Of a DNA stretch of 33,922 nt, positions 24,983 through 33,849 are shown piece by piece. The notes under the pieces are model-generated. The model saw nothing but the letters and a program-made list of their open reading frames with translations, was not told where the DNA came from and searched no databases. Position 1 is the first letter of the stretch, and every line of letters starts with the position of its first letter. The translations under genes and the position numbers were made by a program. The DNA comes from Idiomarina sp. Lineage in GTDB: Bacteria; Pseudomonadota; Gammaproteobacteria; Enterobacterales; Alteromonadaceae. The stretch is from positions 1 to 33,922 of the forward strand of contig JAFIFP010000011.1 of NCBI GenBank assembly GCA_020831965.1, given 5' to 3'.

Positions 24983-26667
24983 GATCCAGATGCGCTACGC
25001 GTTACATGATGCGTTATATCACAATGGGGCTTTCCGCGTCGGTGCTCCTCACGGCTTGTATTAGTAAGCCACCCGAGGAACTGTCTCGTGATGCCAATGA
25101 AATGCTCCGTCCGGGCGAAGTCCGCGCGGAAACGCCCCAACGCAGGGAGTTGCCGAGTGACGTGCGCGCGCAACTGCGCGAAGGTATGGGAGGGCGCGAT
25201 GCTTCGGTCCGCGCCATGTTGGATGAACCCCGGTTTTCAATTCAGGCTCGGCAGATGCCGGCGGCAGACTTCTTTGGCCAGCTGACCTCTGAGTCGCCCT
25301 ATAGCGTGGTGGTTCACCCCGATGTGCGTGGCAGCATTACATTAAATCTTCGCGACGTAACGCTGCAAGAAACGCTGGATGTGGTACAGGACATTTATGG
25401 CTACGACGTGCGCCGTGAAGGTCGTATCTACCGGGTGTTTCCTGCAGGGCTGCGTACTGAAACTTTAACCTTGAACTATCTTGCGCTGAAGCGCCGGGGC
25501 ATGAGTCAAACGGCTATTACTTCCGGTGGTGTGGCAGATCGTGGGCAGAATAACCGCGGTGCGCAAGGCGGCCAGTTTGGTGCGTATTCAGGTTCGGACG
25601 TGGTTGGCGGACGTGGTTTACAGCAAGGTATTCCGGGCGGTGGTCAAATTGGTTCTGGCCAAACAGGTAGTATGATTTCAACTGAGTCAGAAACTGACTT
25701 TTGGGCGGATCTGCAATCGGTATTGCAAGGCATTATAGGCGAGGGTGAAGGGCGCCATGTAGTAGTGTCACCGCAAGCAGGGTTAGCGACAGTGCGTGCA
25801 TTCCCAGCAGAAATTCGTGCGGCCCGAGATTTCCTCCAAATTGCAGAGCGCAGCTTACAGCGTCAGGTTATTTTGGAAGCACGCATTGTTGAAGTCACTT
25901 TGAGTGACCAATATCAGCAAGGGGTGGACTGGTCCCGCATTACCACGCGCATTGGCAATGGCCTCACGGAAGTGAGCTTCGGTGGTGCCAGTGTTGACGG
26001 CGGCAGTATTGGTGGCGTGCTCGGCATGTCCTTCACCAACCAAACCTTCAATGGCATGGTTGAGTTACTGTCGACCCAAGGCCAGGTGCAAGTCCTGTCG
26101 AGCCCCCGTGTTACCGCGACCAACAATCAAAAAGCGGTGATTAAAATTGGCGAGGACGAATACTTCGTCACAGACGTGTCGACCACGACAGTGACCGGCA
26201 CTGCTACAACATCCACGCCAAATATTCAGTTGACGCCTTTCTTCTCGGGTATAGCGCTAGATGTGACCCCGCAGGTGGGTGAGAACGGCGAGATTACTCT
26301 GCATGTGCATCCGTCGGTTACGGAAACGCGCGAACAGGAAAAAGTAATTTCGTTAAATCGCGAGAACTTCGTGTTACCACTCGCGCGCTCTAACATTCGT
26401 GAGTCTGACACTGTGATTCGGGCTCGCGACGGCGAAGTGGTCGTGATTGGTGGACTTATGCAAAGCGGGTACACCGAAGAAGTGAGCAAGGTGCCTTTAC
26501 TTGGTGATATTCCATTCTTTGGCGAGCTCTTTACCAATCGTCGTCAACGCGAAACGAAGAAAGAATTAGTGATTATGCTGCGCCCAACCATAGTCGGTGC
26601 AGACACTTGGGATAATGAGCTACAGCGGTCGCGAGATTTGCTGGAGCGTTGGTATAACGTGGAATAA
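24979..26667 (+). CDS. mshL: MSHA secretin MshL
   Basis: MshL forms the outer-membrane pore for the pilus. The 562-residue protein starts with a lipoprotein signal ending in LLTAC (Cys27 from ATG 24979; ATG 25009 is an alternative start). It has an STN domain (about 75-155, with FSIQARQMPAADFFGQL and ETLDVVQDIYGYDVRR), a Gly/Gln-rich loop (about 180-225), an N1-type domain, and the C-terminal secretin domain from about 290 with ILEARIVEVTLSDQYQQGVDW, VQVLSSPRVTATNNQKA and the end motif VPLLGDIPFFGELFTNR. The ATGA overlap with mshK implies coupling. Confidence 0.92.
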   Translation: MRSRCATRYMMRYITMGLSASVLLTACISKPPEELSRDANEMLRPGEVRAETPQRRELPSDVRAQLREGMGGRDASVRAMLDEPRFSIQARQMPAADFFGQLTSESPYSVVVHPDVRGSITLNLRDVTLQETLDVVQDIYGYDVRREGRIYRVFPAGLRTETLTLNYLALKRRGMSQTAITSGGVADRGQNNRGAQGGQFGAYSGSDVVGGRGLQQGIPGGGQIGSGQTGSMISTESETDFWADLQSVLQGIIGEGEGRHVVVSPQAGLATVRAFPAEIRAARDFLQIAERSLQRQVILEARIVEVTLSDQYQQGVDWSRITTRIGNGLTEVSFGGASVDGGSIGGVLGMSFTNQTFNGMVELLSTQGQVQVLSSPRVTATNNQKAVIKIGEDEYFVTDVSTTTVTGTATTSTPNIQLTPFFSGIALDVTPQVGENGEITLHVHPSVTETREQEKVISLNRENFVLPLARSNIRESDTVIRARDGEVVVIGGLMQSGYTEEVSKVPLLGDIPFFGELFTNRRQRETKKELVIMLRPTIVGADTWDNELQRSRDLLERWYNVE

Positions 26668-26677
26668 TTGAGTCGCT

Positions 26678-27586
26678 ATGTATTTGTACCATTTCGGCTT
26701 AGCTGAATTGCCGTTTACACTCACACCGAACACAAGCTTTTATTGTGATCTCCAAGTGCATCATGAAGCCTTGGAGGTTTTGCTGACCGCGCTAAAAACT
26801 GGGGAAGGCTTTATAAAGGTAACGGGTGAGGTGGGCACAGGTAAGACGTTATTGTGTCGCAAATTGCTCAATGAAATGCCCGACCATTTTGTGACGGCTT
26901 ATATTCCGAATCCATATCTATCGCCGGCTGAACTCCGCCAAGCTATTGCTTCGGAGCTAGGAATTGTCGGTATCGACGAGCTCGACCAACACAAACTCAC
27001 TCAGAGCATTGAGCGCGAGCTGTTACGCATTAACCAAACTGGTCGCAGTGTGGTGATTTTATTAGACGAGGCGCAAGCGTTGCCGCAAGAAAGCCTCGAA
27101 GCCTTGCGGTTATTGTCGAATTTAGAGACTGAGTCGCGCAAGCTGGTGCATTTGGTGCTGTTTGGCCAACCGGAGCTTGATGAACGTCTCGCTACCCGTG
27201 AGCTTCGGCAGTTACGTCAACGTATTACCTTCTCCTATCAACTGCGCACCTTGAATGAAGAGGAGCTCGGTCGCTATCTTCATCATCGTCTGCAAATTGC
27301 TGGTTACAAGGGGCCTCCATTATTTACCTCGGCAAGTGTGCGGATATTGCACCGAGCGTGTCGCGGTGTGCCTCGTTTGGCCAATGTGCTGTGTCATAAG
27401 GCCTTGCTCTTAGCCTATGGCGCAGGCCGCCATCAGATTTTACTCAAGGATATAAAGGCAGCAGTGATTGATACTGAAGATGCATCGGGATTAGGACTCA
27501 GCCCATATTGGTGGCTCGCGGGCGGCGCAGTGTTAGGCCTCGGTGTCGTGGGAACTGCTTGGTGGCAAGGTTGGGTGCCCCTATGA
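26678..27586 (+). CDS. mshM: MSHA ATPase MshM (ExeA/GspA-like)
   Basis: This 302-residue AAA ATPase has Walker A GEVGTGKT near residue 49-56, Walker B VVILLDEAQAL near 126-136, and the ExeA-family start MYLYHFGLAELPFTLTPNTSFYCD. Sensor-like segments follow (LFGQPELDERL, QLRQRITFSYQL). A single hydrophobic helix near the C-terminus (WWLAGGAVLGLGVVGTAWW) should anchor it in the inner membrane. ExeA homologues help assemble secretins through the peptidoglycan. Its stop overlaps the mshN start by 4 bases. Confidence 0.9.
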   Translation: MYLYHFGLAELPFTLTPNTSFYCDLQVHHEALEVLLTALKTGEGFIKVTGEVGTGKTLLCRKLLNEMPDHFVTAYIPNPYLSPAELRQAIASELGIVGIDELDQHKLTQSIERELLRINQTGRSVVILLDEAQALPQESLEALRLLSNLETESRKLVHLVLFGQPELDERLATRELRQLRQRITFSYQLRTLNEEELGRYLHHRLQIAGYKGPPLFTSASVRILHRACRGVPRLANVLCHKALLLAYGAGRHQILLKDIKAAVIDTEDASGLGLSPYWWLAGGAVLGLGVVGTAWWQGWVPL

Positions 27587-28668
27587 GCTTGATTAATAAA
27601 ATGCTCAAAGATATTGATCAACGGGATCGCGAGCGGGCCGAGAATGCCCGTACCACGTCAGTCTATACCGCCGGGCGTAAGCCATTGCCCGCATGGTTGC
27701 TGTTACTGACGGGGGCGCTTAGTGCGGTCCTAATCGTTTACATTGTGCTGCTTATCGTGTCTGCCGCAACGGCAACCGACTCGACTGCATCGCGTGCGCA
27801 AGAGCCTGCGCCCCGCTTAGCGATTCAGCATCATTTAGACGATCTGGTTGAACTGGATAGCGCGGATGAAAACGCACCTGTTACTCCCGCACCTGAGCTA
27901 GCTGCTGACTCGCCCCAGCAGAGCGTGGCACCGGTGCTTCGCCCTGTCGCAGAACCGGCACCAGCCGTTGAGCCGATGCCGCAAGAAACTCAACCAGCGA
28001 CGGAGCAAAGCCCCCAGCAACGGACGCAGCAGAGCCCTGAATTGGAACCGGTAGCAGAGGCGGCTGGTGAAATGCGCGTTGAACGCAGCCAGACAACGCC
28101 ACGACAACTGGCCGAGCGGCGTTACCGCCAGGGTATGGCCGATCTTGAGGCCGGCCGGCACCGTCAAGGCGCCCAGCAATTGCATGAAGCGTTGGTCCTG
28201 CACCCCGAAATGCATGACGCGCGTCAGGAACTTGCGGTGTACTATTTTTCACGCGGCTTTCTGAGCGACGCAATGCGTGTGCTCGAAGACGGATTACAGC
28301 AGTTTCCAGGGCAGCCTGAATTATTGTTAGTGCAGGCGAGAATTTTGGAGCGTGCGGAGCAATCGCAGGCCGCGCTCGAGTTGCTTCGTGATATTCCCGT
28401 GCGACTGCCGCAACATGTGGATCTATTAATTTTACGTGGGGCTTTGGCGACTGAGCTGGAAGATTATGAGTTAGCAGTCATTACCTATGAGGCCTTAACC
28501 CACTGGCGTGGTGATCAGGGGCGTTGGTGGCTCGGTTTAGCCATGGCTCGCGAGGCATTAGATGATTATGCCGGTGCGATCAGTGCGTACCGTCGGGCGC
28601 TTGATGATCCCAGTTTAGGGGATAGCAGTCGTTCGTTTATTTATCAGCGCAAGGAGGATTTGTTGTAA
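27583..28668 (+). CDS. mshN: MSHA biogenesis protein MshN (TPR protein)
   Basis: This 361-residue protein starts MSLINKMLKDIDQRD, the recognised MshN N-terminus, followed by one membrane helix (about 40-62), a Pro/Glu/Gln-rich periplasmic linker (about 70-170), and TPR-type helical repeats to the end (for example RRYRQGMADLEAGRHRQGA, and SRGFLSDAMRVLEDGLQQFPGQPEL). The start at 27583 is chosen from the ATGA overlap with mshM; a longer upstream open frame is a shadow inside mshM. The role is accessory in assembly; GspB-like partners of ExeA are similar in placement. Confidence 0.85.
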   Translation: MSLINKMLKDIDQRDRERAENARTTSVYTAGRKPLPAWLLLLTGALSAVLIVYIVLLIVSAATATDSTASRAQEPAPRLAIQHHLDDLVELDSADENAPVTPAPELAADSPQQSVAPVLRPVAEPAPAVEPMPQETQPATEQSPQQRTQQSPELEPVAEAAGEMRVERSQTTPRQLAERRYRQGMADLEAGRHRQGAQQLHEALVLHPEMHDARQELAVYYFSRGFLSDAMRVLEDGLQQFPGQPELLLVQARILERAEQSQAALELLRDIPVRLPQHVDLLILRGALATELEDYELAVITYEALTHWRGDQGRWWLGLAMAREALDDYAGAISAYRRALDDPSLGDSSRSFIYQRKEDLL

Positions 28669-30455
28669 TGATACGTCGTCCTCGATTGAAAATGCGCTTA
28701 GGTGATTTGCTGGTTCATGAGCAGGTCATTACTGAAGAGCAACTGTTACAGGCGCTGTCAGAGCAGAAGAGCTCGGGTCGGAAGCTGGGTAACGTGCTGA
28801 CTGATCTAGACTTTATCACTGAGCAACGGCTGCTGGAGTTCCTTGCACAACAGCTTAACGTACCATTGATTGATATTAGTGAGCGTCGAATTGAGGCCAA
28901 CGTAGCTCGGTTGCTGCCAGAAGTGCAGGCCCGTCGTCATCGTGCGTTGGTCATTGAAGCGGACGAGAAAACGGCCTTAGTGGGCATGAGCGATCCAGCA
29001 GATTTGACTGCTATCGACGCCATCAGTGCAATTTTGGCACCACGAGAGCTAGAGCTTGCGGTTGTGCCTGAAAGCCAGCTCATGGAGTCGTTCGACAACC
29101 TTTATCGCCGCACACAAGAGATCGAGCAGTTTGCGAATCAGCTGCAAGAAGAATCGGGTGATTTAGCCGAACTCGACCTAGCAGCCTTATCGGATCAAGC
29201 GGACGAAGGTGATGTCACCGTAGCCCGCTTGCTGCAATCAATTTTCAAAGATGCAGTGCAAATTCGTGCATCGGACATTCACATCGAGCCGGACGAACGA
29301 GGCCTACGGATCCGTCAGCGGGTCGATGGGCAATTGCAGGAAAATATTCTGCAGGAAGTGAACATTGCTGGAGCCTTGGTGCTGAAACTCAAGCTCATGG
29401 CTGGGCTGGATATTTCGGAAAAACGCCTGCCTCAAGATGGGCGTTTCCAAATGCAAGTGCGCAATCATAAGATTGATGTGCGTTTGTCGACCATGCCCGT
29501 GCAGTATGGCGAGGCGTGTGTCATGCGTTTACTGGACCAGTCTTCAGGCTTATTGCGACTGGAAGAAACGGGCATGCCTGAAGCGATGATTCGCCGTCTG
29601 CGCCACCAAATGTCGCGCCCCCATGGCATGATCTTAGTGACGGGGCCTACGGGCTCGGGTAAAACGACAACATTGTATGCGGCGCTCAGCGAGTTAAACC
29701 AGCCGAACAAGAAGATCATTACTGTCGAAGATCCGGTGGAATACCGTTTGCCGCGGATCTCGCAGGTGCAGGTGAACAGTAAAATCGGTTTGAGCTTCGC
29801 GCGAGTGCTTAGAACTACCTTGCGACAAGACCCCGACATTATCATGGTGGGTGAGATGCGTGACCAAGAAACCGTTGAAATCGGTTTGCGTGGTTCGATT
29901 ACCGGTCATTTGGTTTTGTCGACGCTTCATACCAACGACGCCATTACCAGTGCCATGCGTCTGATTGATATGGGGGCCGCACCTTACCTCGTTGCGAGCG
30001 CATTGCGTTCGGTACTCGCTCAGCGTCTGGTGCGCCGAGTCTGTGTGCACTGTAAGGGCGAGCATACACCAGATTCTCAAGACGTCGCTTTGGTGAAAGC
30101 GGTGATTGGTCACTTCCCTGATAACGCAACCTTTTCGAAAGGGCGCGGCTGCCAACGTTGTAATTATACAGGCTATCTTGGTCGCGTGGGGGTTTTTGAG
30201 CTCCTTGAACTCGACGAGCCGATGATGCAGGCGTTACGCGAAAGTGATACCCAAGCATTTGCGGAAGCGGTGCGCGCGAATAAGCAATTTAAATCACTCG
30301 CCGCTTCGGCGCTAGAATATGCATTCCAAGGAGTGACGACCCTAGAAGAAGTGATGGCACTTGCTGCTGGTTTACCCTATTTAGACGAAGTTGAAATGTT
30401 GGCGTCCGATGCGTTAACCGCTGGGGCGACGCAGGTAGATCCAGACCATGGCTAA
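28668..30455 (+). CDS. mshE: MSHA pilus extension ATPase MshE
   Basis: MshE powers MSHA polymerisation. The 595-residue protein has an N-terminal MshEN region, a known c-di-GMP-binding fold, with RLGDLLV at 10-16 and a second LG repeat half at about 40-62. The core carries Walker A G326-PTGSGK-T, an Asp box, Walker B IIMVGEMRDQET and the His box TGHLVLSTLHTNDA. A zinc site is formed by CVHCKG and CQRCNYTG. AAGGAGG precedes the ATG, whose A is the last base of the mshN stop. In Vibrio, c-di-GMP binding to MshE drives pilus extension; the same is expected here but not shown. Confidence 0.94.
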   Translation: MIRRPRLKMRLGDLLVHEQVITEEQLLQALSEQKSSGRKLGNVLTDLDFITEQRLLEFLAQQLNVPLIDISERRIEANVARLLPEVQARRHRALVIEADEKTALVGMSDPADLTAIDAISAILAPRELELAVVPESQLMESFDNLYRRTQEIEQFANQLQEESGDLAELDLAALSDQADEGDVTVARLLQSIFKDAVQIRASDIHIEPDERGLRIRQRVDGQLQENILQEVNIAGALVLKLKLMAGLDISEKRLPQDGRFQMQVRNHKIDVRLSTMPVQYGEACVMRLLDQSSGLLRLEETGMPEAMIRRLRHQMSRPHGMILVTGPTGSGKTTTLYAALSELNQPNKKIITVEDPVEYRLPRISQVQVNSKIGLSFARVLRTTLRQDPDIIMVGEMRDQETVEIGLRGSITGHLVLSTLHTNDAITSAMRLIDMGAAPYLVASALRSVLAQRLVRRVCVHCKGEHTPDSQDVALVKAVIGHFPDNATFSKGRGCQRCNYTGYLGRVGVFELLELDEPMMQALRESDTQAFAEAVRANKQFKSLAASALEYAFQGVTTLEEVMALAAGLPYLDEVEMLASDALTAGATQVDPDHG

Positions 30456-31671
30456 CTTCAACTACCAAGGTCGTGATCGCCAAGGCCGGAAAGTGAACGG
30501 TGCCATTATGGCGGTGAGCGAAAGTGTGGTTGCAGAGCAATTGCTGCGTCGGGGCATTGTGCCCTTGTCGATCGTTGCCGGGAAACCGCAGCAAGATTTT
30601 CGTAGCAAGTTTCTAAAGTTTTTTGAACGCGCGGTACCTTTGCCTGATTTGGTGATGTTCATTCGGCAAATGTATTCGCTGACCAAAGCGGGTATTCCCA
30701 TGCTGCGCGCAGTGTCGGGGCTGGCTGAAAATGCGAGTCATAAGAAGCTCGGGCTGGCATTAAAAGATATCGCAGAACAGTTAGAACGCGGGCGCAGTTT
30801 GTCAGCAGCGATGATGGACCATCCAAAGGTATTTCCCCGCTTAGTGGTAGCGGTGGTTCATGTGGGCGAAAACACCGGTAAGCTTGAAGAAAGTTTTTCT
30901 CAGCTTGCGTTCTATTTGGAAACCGAGCAAGAAACGCGTAAGCGATTAACCTCAGCAATGCGTTACCCAAGTATTGTGATGAGCATCTTGATCATTGCCA
31001 TAGTGGTGTTGAACATCTTCGTGATTCCCAATTTCTCTGCACTGTACGCGAGCATGAATGTGGATTTGCCAGCGATTACGCTTGCCTTGTTGGCGTCATC
31101 TGCTTTCTTCACTAGTTACTGGTATCTGATGTTGATCGGCGTTTTGGTGGGCATTGTTGGGGTGCGCTTACGCATGCAAAAGCCAGAAGCGCGACGGCGT
31201 TGGGACCGGATGAAGTTAAAAATTCCTGCCGTGGGCAGCATTATTGAGCGCTCTCTATTAGCCCGCTTTTGTCGCAGTTTTAGTGTGATGTTGAATGCTG
31301 GGGTGCCCTTGACCCAAGGGCTGAACCTCGTGTCCGATGCACTGGACAACGCCTATATGGGGCACCGCATTATTGATATGCGCAAAGGCATTGAACGGGG
31401 CGAATCGCTATTGAAAGTGAGTCGTCAAAGTGAGCTGTTTAGCGACCTAGTATTGCAGATGGTCGCAGTTGGCGAAGAAACCGGTAGCTTAGATGAGCTC
31501 CTGATGGAAGCCGCCGAGTATTACGAACGTGAGGTGGACTATGACCTCAAGAACATCATGGATCGCATTGGCCCAATCATGACCTTGATTGTGGCGGTGA
31601 TGGTGGGTGTAGTGGCATTGGCTACCTTCTTACCCATGTGGGATATGTTGCAGTCTACCGGACGATTCTAA
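30448..31671 (+). CDS. mshG: MSHA platform protein MshG
   Basis: MshG is the polytopic inner-membrane protein on which the pilus is assembled. The 407-residue protein has two repeated GspF domains (about 70-190 with FIRQMYSLTKAGIPMLRAV, and about 270-395 with RFCRSFSVMLNAGVPLTQGL) and three membrane helices (about 170-190, 205-232 and 375-400). Each domain has the usual GE(N/E)TG motif (VGENTGKLEE and VGEETGSLDE). It overlaps mshE by 8 bases. Confidence 0.94.
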   Translation: MANFNYQGRDRQGRKVNGAIMAVSESVVAEQLLRRGIVPLSIVAGKPQQDFRSKFLKFFERAVPLPDLVMFIRQMYSLTKAGIPMLRAVSGLAENASHKKLGLALKDIAEQLERGRSLSAAMMDHPKVFPRLVVAVVHVGENTGKLEESFSQLAFYLETEQETRKRLTSAMRYPSIVMSILIIAIVVLNIFVIPNFSALYASMNVDLPAITLALLASSAFFTSYWYLMLIGVLVGIVGVRLRMQKPEARRRWDRMKLKIPAVGSIIERSLLARFCRSFSVMLNAGVPLTQGLNLVSDALDNAYMGHRIIDMRKGIERGESLLKVSRQSELFSDLVLQMVAVGEETGSLDELLMEAAEYYEREVDYDLKNIMDRIGPIMTLIVAVMVGVVALATFLPMWDMLQSTGRF

Positions 31672-31673
31672 GC

Positions 31674-32237
31674 ATGGCCGCGGAGCGTCCATCAATTCGT
31701 CCGCCAATGCGCGTGCGGAAAGGGCCAAAAGAACCGCGCGGGTTAGCACGTTTGTTAGGGCTTGTACTGACGTTATTGGTCGCTATTTGGTTAATTAGTC
31801 GTTTTATTGGCGCGGTATTTTTGGGCGGTAGCGGCTGGCAGGAAGCCGAGTTTGAAACCGTGATGAGTCGATTCCAATATCACGTGGCACTGACTCATGC
31901 CGAATGGTTACGCCAAGGGCAGCCACAACAGGTTACTTTGACACGTGCCGAGTTAAATGAGTATGGCGACGTGGTGATTGATACCGATGGACTCGATGAT
32001 AGCTTGGTTGTGACTATGAGCCGATGGGGATGGCCCTCACTCGAGTCCGCCGATGCTGCAGGGTGCATGCGTTTGTGGACTCAGTTAGGGAGTGCTCGGC
32101 GGGTCGATCAAGACATTGTGATCAGGTCGGTAATGGATTCGGAACAGGGTGGAAGCGCAATGGTATGTGAATTTCTTTTTGCGGGCGAGGTTCGGTTTCG
32201 ATATCACCCAAAGTCGGGGCGTTTTGAATCTTTGTAA
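31674..32237 (+). CDS. mshF: MSHA biogenesis protein MshF
   Basis: This 187-residue protein has a basic N-terminus (MRVRKGPKEPRGLARLL), one membrane helix (about 25-45), and a periplasmic C-terminal domain with FQYHVALTHAEWLRQGQP, which recalls MshF of Vibrio and Shewanella. Its position between mshG and mshB is the canonical mshF locus. The start at 31674 is 2 bases after the mshG stop; an upstream in-frame GTG lies inside mshG. The molecular role of MshF is poorly defined. Confidence 0.75.
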   Translation: MAAERPSIRPPMRVRKGPKEPRGLARLLGLVLTLLVAIWLISRFIGAVFLGGSGWQEAEFETVMSRFQYHVALTHAEWLRQGQPQQVTLTRAELNEYGDVVIDTDGLDDSLVVTMSRWGWPSLESADAAGCMRLWTQLGSARRVDQDIVIRSVMDSEQGGSAMVCEFLFAGEVRFRYHPKSGRFESL

Positions 32238-32337
32238 CATCGCTCTGGTAAGGGTTTCAGGGCAAGTATTATTACGAAAGGTATAGTCGCTTGTTATGCG
32301 AAAACTGGTACACTAATACAATTATTGGAGTGCAATA

Positions 32338-32958
32338 ATGACCAGCGTGAATCATAGAGAAATACAGGGACGCAATGCCGGTTTCACCCTGATCGAGTTG
32401 ATCATTGTGGTGGTTATTCTCGGTCTTCTGGCAGTTTCGGCGTTGCCACGGTTTGTAAACGTTTCCGAGGAAGCTGAGGACGCGTCGATAGAGGGCGTTG
32501 CGGGTGGCTTTGGGAGCGCTGTCGGCATTGTGCGCGGTCAGTGGGAACTGGATGGTCGTCCAGCGGGCAACGATCCGGCGACTGGTGCGGGCGCTGTGGT
32601 GATTATTGACCAAGTTGAAGTGAACGTGGACGGGAATCGGGGCTATCCGGTAAGTGGCAATAACAACCCAAATGCTCACGATCAGAATATGAATGCCGAC
32701 GATTGTCGGACGTTGTTTGCGGCGATCTTGCAAGGTGCGCCGACGGCAACTGGCAGTTTCGCGGAAATCGATCGGGCGCGCTTCTTTGTAACCTCAGAGA
32801 ACAACGGCGTGAATGATATCTGCGTTTTTTACCAAGCTCGGACGATCCGTAGCTTGGCAAATCCTCCGGCGGGTGAAGATTACCTTTCGGTGGGTAACAA
32901 TTTCGTGTACAACCCGCGTACTGGTGGGGTGAACGTGAATTTAAATAGAAACAATTAG
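32338..32958 (+). CDS. mshB: MSHA minor pilin MshB
   Basis: This 206-residue prepilin has a 15-residue leader ending in NAG, then FTLIELIIVVVILGLLAVSALPRF, read as FTLIE and the hydrophobic N-terminal helix after cleavage, with the conserved Glu at position 5. The globular domain has cysteines in DDCRTLF and DICVFYQ that could pair. GGAG lies about 9 bases before the ATG. It is 100 bases after mshF, so a separate promoter or processing site is possible. Placement and similarity to the next gene support MshB, a minor pilin. Confidence 0.88.
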   Translation: MTSVNHREIQGRNAGFTLIELIIVVVILGLLAVSALPRFVNVSEEAEDASIEGVAGGFGSAVGIVRGQWELDGRPAGNDPATGAGAVVIIDQVEVNVDGNRGYPVSGNNNPNAHDQNMNADDCRTLFAAILQGAPTATGSFAEIDRARFFVTSENNGVNDICVFYQARTIRSLANPPAGEDYLSVGNNFVYNPRTGGVNVNLNRNN

Positions 32959-33070
32959 TTTGTTGGTACGCGGACCGGGTTTCTTGAGGGGCAGTTGCGC
33001 GAGTAATGCCAGGATGGCTGACCAGGGATGTCTTAACTTAGTTTAGAAATATAAATAAAAGGTGAGTGCT

Positions 33071-33556
33071 ATGAGAAAACAAAAAGGTTTTACGCTGATC
33101 GAGCTGATCATTGTGATCGTGATTCTGGGGATTTTGGCGGTGACTGCTGCACCTCGGTTCTTTGATTTCGGTGGTGATGCGCGTGCTGCGACGGTCGAGG
33201 GTTTGAAAGGTGCAGTTGATGGGACAACGCAGGTTGTCTATGCTCGCGCCGCCATTAATAATCAGCTAGGTGCTACCGGAACGTTGGATAGCGCTGATGA
33301 CCTTGTATATGGTTATCCCGCTGCGACACAAGACGATCTTTTCAGTTTCTTAAATGTTAGTACAGTAGATTGGGGTACTGTGGTTGCTAGTGCTGACGTA
33401 GGCTTGGTGTTGTTAGAAGATGACTTAGTAATATTTCCTAGCGGAACCCCTGTAACTGCAGATATAAATCCTGACACGCAATGCTACGTCATCTATCGTG
33501 CAGCAGCTGATGAAAATACACCACCTGTTGTTCTTGCTGTCACAGACGACTGTTAA
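33071..33556 (+). CDS. mshA: MSHA major pilin MshA
   Basis: This 161-residue prepilin has a 6-residue leader MRKQKG and then FTLIELIIVIVILGILAV, the type IVa cleavage site and helix with Glu5. Cys138 and the C-terminal Cys161 probably form the disulfide of the D-region. AAAGGTGAG precedes the ATG, so the start is 33071 and not the GTG 9 bases earlier. A strong terminator follows. The 112-base gap to mshB contains an A/T-rich tract with TATAAA at 33050, which may be a promoter for high pilin expression, but no -35 box is clear. Confidence 0.92.
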   Translation: MRKQKGFTLIELIIVIVILGILAVTAAPRFFDFGGDARAATVEGLKGAVDGTTQVVYARAAINNQLGATGTLDSADDLVYGYPAATQDDLFSFLNVSTVDWGTVVASADVGLVLLEDDLVIFPSGTPVTADINPDTQCYVIYRAAADENTPPVVLAVTDDC

Positions 33557-33575
33557 TCATACGCTCTAGTTTGTT

Positions 33576-33599
33576 AAAAGGGGCTTCGGCCCCTTTTTT
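33576..33599 (+). terminator. Terminator after mshA
   Basis: AAAAGGGGC and GCCCCTTTT pair around a TTCG tetraloop, with T6 in the right side. It ends the mshI-mshA unit 20 bases after the mshA stop; mshC and other pilin genes, if present, must be beyond the window. Confidence 0.93.
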
Positions 33600-33642
33600 G
33601 TTGCTTGAATTTGAGCCTTTTTCAGGGGCAAACGGCGTGAAC

Positions 33643-33732
33643 TGGAGTCCCCCTCCCAGGGACGCCGTAAACCCGTCCTTGGGGGCTTCTCGTCGACATC
33701 CATGTCTCCGAGACCCTGGGAGGGGGACGCCA
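33643..33732. repeat. Long-armed nested inverted repeat, possible three-way junction element
   Basis: The arms GTCCCCCTCCCAGGG (33647-33661) and CCCTGGGAGGGGGAC (33714-33728) are perfectly complementary, and the pairing extends with one mismatch to 33643 and 33732 (CTGG and CCAG). Inside, TCTCG (33688-33692) pairs with CGAGA (33709-33713) and GACAT (33695-33699) with ATGTC (33702-33706). A third small stem is possible between CCC (33672) and GGG (33681). The layout is not a terminator, since no T-run follows. Confidence 0.8.
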
Positions 33733-33772
33733 GCCCACGCCGATGGGGCGCATACATCTCATCTTTTTAGAG

Positions 33773-33831
33773 TCATCGCCAAGCTTCGGGCCATCGAGGC
33801 CCTCGCTCGGCGGTTCTTAGATCGGCGATGA
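33773..33831. repeat. Second nested palindrome in the same gap
   Basis: TCATCGCC (33773-33780) pairs with GGCGATGA (33824-33831), enclosing GGGCC (33788-33792) and GGCCC (33798-33802). It lies between the long-armed element and the REP-like hairpins. No coding signal is seen from 33557 to 33922. Confidence 0.6.
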
Positions 33832-33849
33832 ATTCGGGGTTGGTTGTGT

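Noticed and set aside
32300-32325. Sigma-54 promoter before mshB
   Set aside because: TGGTAC is followed at the proper distance by TACAA and not by the needed GC-containing -12 element.
33643-33732. Integron attC site
   Set aside because: The long inverted repeat lacks recognisable GTTRRRY and RYYYAAC end boxes, and no integrase or cassette gene is in view.
33571-33831. 86-codon plus-strand open frame after mshA
   Set aside because: It begins in the terminator stem and runs through the nested inverted repeats, so the open frame is a by-product of the repeat.
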